Below are positions 25,701-37,700 of a stretch of DNA of 60,000 nt, in pieces. This DNA comes from Nematostella vectensis (taxonomy: Eukaryota > Cnidaria > Anthozoa > Actiniaria > Edwardsiidae). How positions within the stretch are numbered: the first letter of the stretch is position 1; every line of letters starts with the position of its first letter. The stretch spans positions 15,390,887 through 15,450,886 of the forward strand of contig NC_064034.1 of the NCBI RefSeq assembly GCF_932526225.1, written 5' to 3'. The notes below the pieces were generated by a model, which saw only the letters and a program-made list of their open reading frames with translations, searched no databases and was not told the DNA's origin. The translations under genes and the position numbers were made by a program.

Positions 25701-28700
25701 TGGAGATACCACAGGGAACCCAAGGAAACTACCCCAGAGTGCAACAGTTTCAAAATGTTACCGCTGTAACGGGAAGCACGACCCGCGGTCCTGCGTTTTC
25801 AGTCAATCCAAGTGTTTCTCCTGTGGCAAAATAGGGCACATTAAGAGAGCATGCCGGCAGGTCAAGTCCAATAAGAAACCACAGGCATCCCATACAGGGG
25901 TCAAGGTTATGAACGAAAACTATGGGAGAAAGGAAACACATGGTGATGATGGATGTTATGGATTGTATGAAGTGGGCTCTAAGCCATCTTGGAAACCCAT
26001 CAGTGTCGACATAGAGGTAGAAGGGATTGGGTTTCAAATGGAACTGGATACTGTGGCTGCTGTCTCAGTTATAAGCGAGGCCAAATACCGCGAGTGTTTG
26101 CGTCATGTGCCCCTGGAAAATACTGAACTAAAACTACATGCCTACAGAGAAGAGAACTTGGTTCCGCTTGGAGCCATAACAGTCAAAGTGCGCTACGGAA
26201 ACCAAGATACTCCCCTCCCCTTATATGTCATTCCCGGGAGTGGACCCACCCTGTTCGGCAGGGAGTGGTCACATTCAATCACCCTGAACTGGTCCTTGTT
26301 GAATCTAACCGCAAGCAAGAATTTAGAGGATGTACTAAGCAGCCATGCTTCAGTTTTCAAGGAAGACCTTGGAACACTTAAGGGCATCAGGGCAAGTATT
26401 CAGTTGAAAGTCGACGCTGTCCCTAAGTTTTTCAAGGCTCGCCCTGTTGCGCTGGCCCGGAAGCCTGCTGTGGAGCGTGGTTTAGAATCTTTAGAATCGC
26501 AAGGAATGATTAAGAAGGTGGACCACTGTGACTGGGCGGCCTCAATTGTAACGCCATTCAAGAAGGACGGAGAGGTGCGGGTCTGAGGATACTTTAATTT
26601 CACAGTCAACCCCCAATTGCGAGTGGACGAGTATCCCCTGCCACGCATCGAAGAGATATATGCTAGCTTAAGTGGGGGGAAACAGTTCAGTACCCTAGAC
26701 TTGAGGCAAGCATATTTGCAGATGGAGCTAGAAGATGACGCCAAGAAGTATTTGACGATAAATACAACATGCGGCCTCTATCAATGTCAGCGACTTGCGT
26801 ATGGCATCGCCTCAGCTCCTGCAATCTGGCAGCGGGCGATGGATCAGGTCTTACAAGGTATACCACGCGTGCAGTGTTACCTTGACGATATAATCATTAC
26901 AGGTTCCAGCCCGTAAGAGCACATCTCCACTCTGGACAAGGTTTTGGGCTGACTGGAGGACTTTGGCCTTAGGTTCGAGAAAGAGAAGTGCACATTCATG
27001 CGTGATTCAGTGGAATACTTGGGTCACATAATCTCTGCGGATGGTCTCCGTCAGTCCAAGACCAAGACTGAAGCTATGACACAGCTCCCCAACCCAGAGA
27101 ATGTTGGACAGCTGCGCTCATTTTTAGGAATGGCACAGTACTACTCACGGTTCTTGCCTGATTTGGCAACTCACCTAGCACCCTTTCACCAGCTCCTACA
27201 GAAGGGTGTGTCGTGGGTCTGGGGTGTGGAGCAGAGTTTCAGGAAGGTCAAGGGCATGCTGTCGGAGGAGCGTGTCCTTACACACTTTGACCCGGACTTA
27301 CCGTTGGTCCTCGCCTGCGACAGTTCCTCTTATGGGCTAGGGGCGGTCCTGTCACACGTGTTGGCAGATGGTAGTGAAATACCAATTGCATAGGCATCCC
27401 GCTCATTGAGCAAGACAGAGAGAAAATATGCTCAAATTAAAAAAGAGACTCTGAGTTTGTACTGGGGAATGCGGAAGTTCCAGATGTACCTAGAGGGGCG
27501 GAAGTTCAAGTTGATTACGGATCACAAGCCTCTTAAGTATATCATGGATCCCGGAAAGGGAGTTCCAATTACCACGGCAGCACGACTGCAGCGATGGTGT
27601 CTTTTCCCAAGAGCATGCCAACTGTGATGGCTTGTCGAGGCTTCCGCTAGTGCAGACACCAGCGGATGAGCCGGACGAGGTGGAACTGTTCCATATGTCT
27701 GTACTTGATACGTTACCAGTCACTGAAAGGGAACTTCGCCGCGAAACCAACCGAGACCCAATCCTCGCGCGGGTGGTGCGCTTGGTAGAGACGGGATAAG
27801 GAGGGGCTGAGCCTAACCCGGACTTGGCACCTTATAGCAGCCGCAAGGAACAGCTTGCTGTCTGCCACGGCACCATCATGTGGGGTGACCGTGTTGTGGT
27901 GCTACCCAAGCTTCGGCGGCGAGTTCTTGACATACTACATGAGAGTCACACGGTATGGTTAAGATGAAGGGAGTAGCACGGGGATACATTTGGTGGCCAC
28001 GGATCGACAGTGAGATTGAGGCCACCGCCAAGCGCTGACAAGGTTGCCAGGAGACAGCCCGGAATCCTGCTCGAGCCCCTCTACATCGGTGGGAGTATCC
28101 AGCGCAACCCTGGCAACGATTACACATCGACTTCGCTGGTCCGGTTGCAGCATACAAAGTGGCCCGAGGTCTTCATCATGCACAGGGACACTACCGCACT
28201 GGAAACTGTTAATTCCTTGCGTACACTATTTGCCCGGATGGGCCTCCCCGAGCAAATAGTAACCGATAATGGGCCACAGTTCAAGTCGAGAGAGTTCGAG
28301 CATTTCACTGCATTCACTGCAGCACAAGCTGGACAGGTTCCTGTTCGCGTACCGTAACGCACCCCACCCTACTGGTTACAGCCCGGTGCGACTTCTTTTT
28401 GGAAAGAGGCTGCGATCGAGACTTGACCTGATCCTCCCCGATGTCAGAAGAGATGTTGGTAAACAGCTTTTGCAGGATGAGCACCGTAATCTCACCTGTT
28501 TCGGGCCAGGGAGCGTTGTCTGGTTGAGGAACTACCGAAGAGGGCCGAGATGGATGCGCGGGAAGGTGCTAGAACGCACTGGATTGTTGATGTACACGGT
28601 GAAGGTTCACGATTATTCCTGGAGAAGACATGTAGAGCAACTTCGCTCCGCCAATCCAGGAGAGGGCAGCGAGGTGTTGGACAACCCGGTAGACCCCGCC

Positions 28701-31700
28701 CTGGTAAGCCCAGAGGCAGGTCCAACTGCAACGATGGTAACGACAACAGAGTTGACACCCACAGAGCAGCCTGTGGCCGAACCAGAGATGCCAGAGGCCA
28801 TTGGAGATGTTGCGAGCCCTACGGCACTGCGATCATCTCAGCCTAGACCTACACGCTCTGGGCGTGTAGTAAAACCCCCTGGGCGTGTAGTAAAACCCCC
28901 TGGGCGTGTAGTAAAACCCCCTGGACGTTTTGTTTAGGCTTTCAGCATGTACTAGTCAGAGCCTTAAAGGGGGAGGAAATGTTATGTATGTTATTGATTG
29001 ATGTTACCATGGAGATAGCGTGCTTGCCTTGTGAGAGCGCGTCTAATTTGTAGAGCTCGGTTGTTGAAAGTAAAAGCTAGTGATGTGTTCAGAGTAGCGC
29101 TCAGAATTGTGTCTTCAGGACTTGACAGTAAAGACATAAAGGAGATAAATGCTAGTTAGGTGTAGAATAAAACAGCTGTAAAATATCCCCGAATTCGATA
29201 TTTTGCTTTTGATGATAGCCTGTCATGATTATTTTAATAAGGGTAACAACTTTATCAAAACAATGGCCCTGGCCTTGTCTTTATAATTCCTGTAATATTT
29301 CTTAACTTTAGGATCCATATTATTGCTATTCATATGAATGTTTACTTTTCGCCACATATGATATACTATTTATTATTGATAAGTACTAGAAAAATATAAG
29401 AGGCTGTAAATATGAATTGCAAATAAGTTTATCGCAATCATTGTAGACTTTACGCGCATGCTAAATACAAAATCTCTGCCTGTTATGCTCAACTGGCCAC
29501 AAGACAAAAAGATCACAAATTGAATACATTTCTTGGCTGTACGGTCAGGTGAACATACCGTGCGTGTGCCTAATTAACATGTTAGTTTTCTCATTAGCAT
29601 GCAAAAAAAACGTGAAAACGTTCTATTGATAAAGAAAAGAATGACTCCCTTACGGTTAGGTATTTTAGCTCTTATCGTTTCAACGATGTCTCTAACAACA
29701 TTTGTGTTGAAAGGTTTGAATCCTAAACAAACAGATTTCATTCCTGAGCAGTATGCCCACTGGGTTGAATCAGAGGTAGAACCGACTGCAAAACCCTTCT
29801 GTCGGGATGTATTGGAGTGCCTCTCACATGGTAAATGGAAAAAGAAGGCGTGGGTGACACCAGAACACGAACGAGATCGAGACAACAAAGACATTGCTCT
29901 TCGTGAGTTTCGAGGTACGCCGGCAAAACTGTCGGTGTAAAAACTTGACCTGCGTTCGGATATGATCTTCCAGCAGTTTGCGACCCAGACAGTCCGACTC
30001 CTTGCTGTGACGAAATAACCGGCCTGTGTGGTAACGGAACGAGCAACTGTAACTGCGAAGCGTGTACTGATTTCAGCGAAGTCATATCCGCCGAGTTGTA
30101 CGACTGGGTTCCACAGAACGAGGCGTGTGTAGTAAAAAAACTACTCAAGCGAAGAGGCTTGTAGAGTGGTTAACGAAAGACTCGACGCTTTATTCCTAGT
30201 CGGAGACTCACTAATGCGGCATTTCAGTAATGCCCTTTTAATCCTTTTTACAAATGATCCCGAGCAGGAAGCTGTAAGGCCCAACTCCGATGATTGCCAC
30301 GGGGAGCGACAGTTCGTCGACAGTGGGAAAGCAATGTGTAATGGAAAGAGCATCAAGAACCGAGCGAGTGTGATGCCACATAGCAGATTCTGTAACGGGA
30401 CTCCCGACTTTCAATATGTGTTCAACGGGTCGTACAGCAACTCGTATCGAAAATAGCCTCAAGAGCTCGTTAACAAAAGCATCCAGGCGAATATTCGCTC
30501 GGCGTTCTTTGTCAATGTTGGAAATACACGATAGCCTGAATTCTGAGCTCTACCAAAAATGTTACATTGAGCCCTTGTTGAATTTAATCGCCGGCCGCGA
30601 ATGGCCCAAAATCATTTGGGCACAGCCCGAGCTTTATTAAACCTATAGCTTGGAGGAGCTCACAGGGAAAGAAGAAAATAAAAAAGTATAACATCGCTAT
30701 GAAGAAGTACTTCGCGACTAAGGGGATCCCTGTGTTCGACGTGTTCCCCATGACAGAGAGTGTCCATAGTTACGACGGCACACACTATGGTATTGGCGTG
30801 AATATGATGAAGGCGCAACTGCTTATAAACTACATTGAACAAACGTTCCAGCTAAAAAACACCACACAAACAAAATATAAACTATAATGAACAAACGTCC
30901 CAGCTCAAAAACACTGCCTACCACTGCCTGTTTATCCGGTGTTTTTCGCTCTGTTTACCCTGTGTTTTTCGCTGTCACCCGGTGTTTTTCGCTATATCTA
31001 CCAGGTGTTTTTCGCTATGTGTTTACCCGGTGTTTATTTTGCTGTGTTACCCCGGTGTTTCTCGCTATGTTTATCCGGTGTTTTTCGCTATGTTTAAGGA
31101 ATTTCGACAAAAGACGCAAAGTTTTAGGCGCCGTTACGGGGGTCCTCAATGCCATAAAAAAACTGAACTTTTTTGCTCTTTTAGCCGCAAAGTAAAAATT
31201 CCTCGATAATTTTTTACGTTGTTTTCGTAGAAAAAAAAAATAATAAAACATAGAAAAACATAACCTGAATGTTTTCCGCCTCTGGGAGTACAATGACAAG
31301 CACGCCGTACTGTACATACTGGTTTGCTGGGGCAAAGTCCCCTCCCTGGTAAGGACATGTAGGGCAATGAGGACAACTGATACAACATACCTGTAATACC
31401 ATGATCTGCTCAAACTGGTCGGCATCCCAGTACTTTAGGGTCTTGTCTTTGCTGACTGACATAAAGTAATGTGTGTTGGAGATAAACTGTAAGAAAAGAG
31501 AATGGATGGATTCCTGAGTGCCTTATTAGACGGTGCCCATCGAATTTTCGGCCGCTCAAAATTTTGTACGGTTACGAGTTCCTAGCTGGATAAAAAAAAG
31601 AGACAGCTAGCTGTACGACCCATTTGGACAGTGTGAACATTCGCATGGTTCCGTGTAAACACCATTTCCGGTACGAATGTTTGAGCGGTCAAAATTTCGA

Positions 31701-34700
31701 TTAGCATCGTGTAAACACAGGCGGACCAGGATTAGAATCAGTCCCTCGTGATCCTTCAGGAAAATAAAATATAATTTGAAGTTGTGTCTTGACTGTTTTC
31801 TCAAAATAGCTAGTTACATTACTATATTAGCCTCGTGTGTTGTTCTTAAGGGAAATTGTGGCACAGAAAAAGGTTTAGTCCCTCGAGAGAAAATTTCCCC
31901 CACCAAAGAGAAAAGAGAGCTAAACCCCTTTCTGTGCCACACTTCCCCTTAAGAACAACACACGAGGCTAATATAGTAATATATATGTAACTAGCTTTAT
32001 TGAGAAAACAGTCAAGACACAACTTCAAATTATATTTTATTTTCCTGAAGGATCACGAGGGACGGATTCTAATCCTGGTCCGCCTGTGGTGTAAATGGAA
32101 GCTGTAAGGAAGTATGAAGAATCGGCTATGAGCACACAGACCTTTGCTATTGTTTAAATGTAACATGGGAATGCACAAAATGTGCTAAAATCTCAAAATA
32201 ACCTAATCTAAAAACAAAGTTTTATACTTTATCTACCAAGTTCAATTGGAAATATCGCATTGTCTTACTCATATCAACCAAGTCACAATAAGTTCTCAAA
32301 ATAAGTTGTGGAAATGGATACTTTCTCATGACAAAAATGGCGGCAAACCAAGCATATCTGAATCCGTAGAACTTTTTTGCTTACCTGGAGAGCCATAATG
32401 CTGGAGAGAAAAAACGAAACATTTTTTTAGTAAGTACACAAATACACATGCATCCATACCAACGTTCAGGATATAATGGGAACAAATGTCCATATCACTG
32501 TCAACCTTTTTTAAAATTTAAAAATTCCATGATAATTATATATAAGTTAAGTTTGTTATTTACCAGCTGGGAGGTCCGTATCGTGAAATACCGTGACCGA
32601 GGTCTTGAAAATACTGACCGAGGCCGAAGGTCCGGTATCCATCAAATCGCTCTGGCTCTCGTGAGGTCCGGTATCCTACGATCCGGACCCCGCGATACCG
32701 GACCGCTCACCTCCAAAGCTCGAAATAGTGAGTCGATTTGTAAAATGCCCATCGAAAACAGGATTTTTAATCCCGAGGTTATAGATCTTCACACTAAAAC
32801 GGAATTTTATTTGTCATTTTATCTAGAATCATTGACTTTTACGGAAAATCGGCTTCAAACTCCCTGTGTTTTGACAATTTCCCGCCATAATGATTTTGCA
32901 ACACGCGCGACAATTTCAAGGTTGTTGAAAGTTTATTTGGGATAAAAAAGGGAGCAAATCGTCTCTTCATACAAAGAAAAACGACAAATCACTCTAGGAA
33001 TTTACCTGCATAACCAGCTTAACGTATCCACATTCAAGAGAAGTTTTTTAGCAAATATATCTTATCGTCTGTGGAGGATTTAAAGCGAAAGAAGACATTT
33101 CTACGATCAATTCGGGTTTAGAACGACGTATCAATCTGGACTAAATGAAATTATTTTACAAAATTGTTGGTCAAAACTTAGAGAATGTCTTCTCCGGCCT
33201 TCGGCCTCGGTCAGTATTTTCAAGACCGGCATTACTAAATAGTGGAACCGCCAGAACCGGCGGAACCAGCGGAACCGCCGGAACCAGTATATTTCGCTTA
33301 GTTATAGGGGTAGGGATGTCATACTAGGATCACTATTTATTTCCTTTCTAATCTGAACAAAAAAAAAAAACATTCCGTTATGAAGTGCTAAGACAACATC
33401 ACTAAGCGCAGATGTGCTACGTTATTTCACGCATATTTGACATTCTGTCATATGCAATTTGTATCCATTTGTATCGGATTAGTAACAAAAACCCTTGTTT
33501 TAAAAGCGCGTCTCGTTAGAGGTAACACATGCAAGCGTTCGTAGTTTTAGCCTTCGTAGGTTTAGCGTTCCGATTTCCGTTGAAAGTTCCGAATAAGAAA
33601 AAAAAATCCTTGTTTAGAAGCGCGTCTTGTTAGTAGCGTTGTTCATAGCGTCCTGTTAGAGATAACGCCAAATATCATACTGTATGTTACCTAAAGTTTG
33701 GATTGACAACGGCAACCTTGGCTTGGCTATAATTGCATAATATTTCCGGACAAAAATTGTCAAATTCCTATGACTTTATCCAGATTTAAACCCTGCTCTA
33801 AGTGGTCCTATCAGAGAAAAGATAACCGTAATGATTCGACTTTTAGTAAGCGCCTAATTTGATTTTTTTAGGTCTTTGGGAGAGGGGGTTGAAGAGCACT
33901 TATTTCAAAGGGGGCGCTTACTGGGAAGGGCCACTTCTTTCACTTCAGCAGAAAATACCAGCTTATGAATCGATTGAGAACAAAACTGTATTTTGTGATA
34001 AACAGCAATCGCCAACTGCGATAGCAATGTTGGCACTCTTTGTTGGCTGTTATAGCCAGCAATGTTGTTGCACTTTGCAGGCTGTTAGTATCAGTAATGT
34101 TGGCTCTCTTTGCTGGCTGTTAATATCAGTAATGTTGGCTCTCTTTGCTGGCTGTTAATATCAGTAATGTTGGCTCTCTTTGCTGGCTGTTAGTATCAGT
34201 AATGTTGGCTCTCTTTGCTGGCTGTTAATATCAGTAATGTTGGCGCTCTTTGCTGGCTGTTAGTATCAGTAATGTTGGCTCTCTTTGCTGGCTGTTAGTA
34301 TCAGTAATGTTGGCTCTCTTTGCTGGCTGTTAGTATCAGTAATGTTGGCTCTCTTTGCTGGCTGTTAGTATCAGTAATGTTGGCGCTCTTTGCTGGCTGT
34401 TAGTATCAGTAATGTTGGCTCTCTTTGCTGGCTGTTAGTATCAGTAATGTTGGCTCTCTTTGCTGGCTGTTAGTATCAGTAATGTTTGCGCTCTTTGCTG
34501 GCTGTTAGTATCAGTAATGTTGGCTCTCTTTGCTGGCTGTTAGTATCAGTAATGTTGGCTCTCTTTGCTGGCTGTTAGTATCAGTAATGTTGGCTCTCTT
34601 TGCTGGCTGTTAGTATCAGTAATGTTGGCGCTCTTTGCAGGCTGTTAGTATCAGTAATGTTGGCGCTATTTGCTGGCTGTTAGTATCAGTAATGTTTGCG

Positions 34701-37700
34701 CTCTTTGCTGGCTGTTAGTATCAGTAATGTTGGCTCTCTTTGCTGGCTGTTAGTATCAGTAATGTTGGCGCTCTTTGCTGGCTGTTAGTATCAGTAATGT
34801 TTGCGCTCTTTGCTGGCTGTTAGTATCAGTAATGTTGGCGCTCTTTGCTGGCTGTTAGTATCAGTAATGTTGGCTCTCTTTGCTGGCTGTTAGTATCAGT
34901 AATGTTGGCGCTCTTTGCTGGCTGTTAGTATCAGTAATGTTGGCTCTCTTTGCTGGCTGTTAGTATCAGTAATGTTGGCTCTCTTTGCTGGCTGTTAGTA
35001 TCAGCAATGTTGGCGCTCTTTGCTGGCTGTTAATATCAGTAATGTTGGTGCTGTTTGCACAGTCTAACCTGTCATCATGGAAGAATATTGACTTATGGCA
35101 ATCCCCAAAGTCAAGACCCCAGATCTTAATGTTTTTATCGGCTGAGCCTGTCAATAAATGTGCTGTCCTGGAAAAAAATGAACACCAGTTTGTGTGAATT
35201 CATTGATCACAGTGATGGATTTAGGGGCGCTTTTATGGGCTAAATAAAACTGAAATTGTTGTTAAAAGAAAGGCGAGGGGAGGAGAGAGTTTAGAAAACC
35301 TCGGTATAGCACTTAAAAAAAAAATTAAGTAAGAGTTACCGAGTCAAACTTTGTTTTACTGCGGTATTCGCATTCTTGCCCTTTGTCTACTTGTCTATGT
35401 TTCTGCACGTGCCGCACGATTATTTGTACTGTAAGCAATGACTGTGACGTAACTAGTTTTTATCTGCATATAGAAGTTTAACTAGTTTCTGTAATTCTCA
35501 TTCGCCGTTCGTTTGTACTGTACACCAGCTACCGTTCACCGGCTACCTTTCACGAAGATCGTTTACAGTCTACTGCTTTTTAAACCTTAAAAGGTTTTGA
35601 ATTGTTTTATTAGTTAGTTTTAGTATTAGTTTTCCGCTTATTTTGCCTTTTACTGTAATGTTAATCGTCTTTTTTTGTAACGTTCTTTTAGCAACCTATT
35701 ATGTAAAGTACTGGTAAATAACATATCGTGCTTGGAAGGACATATCGTCACAGAACGACAAGTTGTTCATTTTTCTTGTTTCCGTCAACAGACCACAAAT
35801 GTCATTGTGAATCAACCAGTTTGCAGCGGTCTCCCGCAACAGTGTACCCAGTCCCCCGAGACCGAGAGCCGCGAGAAGAAGTGCACGTGTCCGACAGTTG
35901 AATGCACGTGGAACGCGTGGACGGCCTGGTCTGTTAGCTGCGGCCCCGCTAAGCGCACAAGGACAATTAATACGACAAAGGTTAGTTGATCCTTACCGAA
36001 GAGATATGAGTATTTAGAGTGGGATAAGTACATATGGTCAACTAGAGAGTAGGATAAATCCGGCATGAAAAGAATAGGTTTATCTCCATGGGGCGACCTA
36101 AATATAGCTTCTTTGTGGCGTTCTATTTCGGTGCACAGTGGAATATTGTTAAAGAAGTCCCTCCTTTCTAATTTGTAGAAAACGGTAGAAGCTCTGAGTT
36201 GCGATGGGTTGCCTCAAACGTGTACCCAGGCCCCGGAGACGGACTCACGGACCACCATGTGTAGCTGCAACACGATTAAGTGCGTGTGGAACGACTGGAC
36301 CGTTTGGTCCGCATCCTGCGGTCGTGTCACGCGAACCAAGACTATTAAGGCAGAGAAGGTAACGAAACTACGCCCATAATTATCATGTGCTCGCATGCCT
36401 AAAACAAGGTTGGTTACATGTCCCTAGCGCACGCATTCCTCTTAGAACAGGGGTGGTTACATGGCCTTAGCGCACGCATTCCTCTTAGAACAGGGGTGGT
36501 TACATGGCCCTAGCGCACGCATTCCTCTAAAACTGAGGTGGTTACATGGCCCTAGCGCACGCATTCCTCTTAGAACAGGGGTGGTTACATGGCTCTAGCG
36601 CACGCTCCTCTTAGAACATAGGGGTGGTTACATGGCCCTAGCGCACGCATTCCTCTTAGAACATAGGGGTGGTTACATGGCCCTAGCGCACGCATTCCTC
36701 TTAGAACATAGGGTGGTTACATGGCTCTAGCGCACGCATTCCTCTTAGAACAGGGGTGGTTACATGGCCTTAGCGCACACATTCCTCTTATAACAGGGGT
36801 GGTTACATGGCCTTAGCGCACGAATTCCTCTTAGAACAGGGGTGGTTACATGGCCCTAGCGCACGCATTCCTCTTAGAACAGGGGTGGTTACATGGCCCT
36901 AGCGCACGCATTCCTCTTAGAACAGGGGTGGTTACATGGCCTTAGCGCACGCATTCCTCTTAGAACAGGGGTGGTTACATGGCCCTAGCGCACGCATTCC
37001 TCTTAAACTGGGGTGGTTACATGGCCCTAGCGCACGCATTCCTCTTAGAACAGGGGTGGTTACATGGCCTTAGCGCACGCATTCCTCTTAGAACAGGGGT
37101 GGTTACATGGCCCTAGCGCACGCATTCCTCTTAGAACAGGGGTGGTTACATGGCCCTAGCGCACGCATTCCTCTTAGAACAGGGGTGGTTACATGGCCCT
37201 AGCGCACGCATTCCTCTTAGAACAGGGGTGGTTACATGGCCCTAGCGCACGCATTCCTCTTAAACTGGGGTGGTTACATGGCCTTAGCGCACGAATTCCT
37301 CTTAGAACAGGGGTGGTTACATGTCCCTAGCGCACGCATTCCTCTTAGAACAGGGGTGGTTACATGGCCTTAGCGCACGCATTCCTCTTAGAACAGGGGT
37401 GGTTACATGGCCCTAGCGCACGAATTCCTCTTAGAACAGGGGTGGTTACATGGCCCTAGCGCACGCATTCCTCTTAGAACAGGGGTGGTTACATGGCCCT
37501 AGCGCACGAATTCCTCTTAGAACAGGGGTGGTTACATGTCCCTAGCGCACGCATTCCTCTTAGAACAGGGGTGGTTACATGTCCCTAGCGCACGAATTCC
37601 TCTTAGAACAGGGGTGGTTACATGTCCCTAGCGCACGCATTCCTCTTAGAACAGGGGTGGTTACATGGCCCTAGCGCACGCATTCCTTTTAGAACAGGGG

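Larger units (their letters stand above)
31391..35167 (-). pseudogene. WDR3-like gene fragment: three exons, antisense in intron 22
   Basis: Exons on the minus strand: 35167-35069 (99 nt; [27 protein letters not shown]), 32400-32385 (16 nt; IMALQ with a split Ser) and 31486-31391 (96 nt; [27 protein letters not shown]). All have AG/GT boundaries and joining phases, and the joined product reads continuously as WD repeats of WDR3/DIP2 (U3 snoRNP processome; family knowledge). No further WDR3 exons are visible on either side, so I read it as a duplicated gene fragment with preserved splicing rather than a whole gene. Confidence 0.75.
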
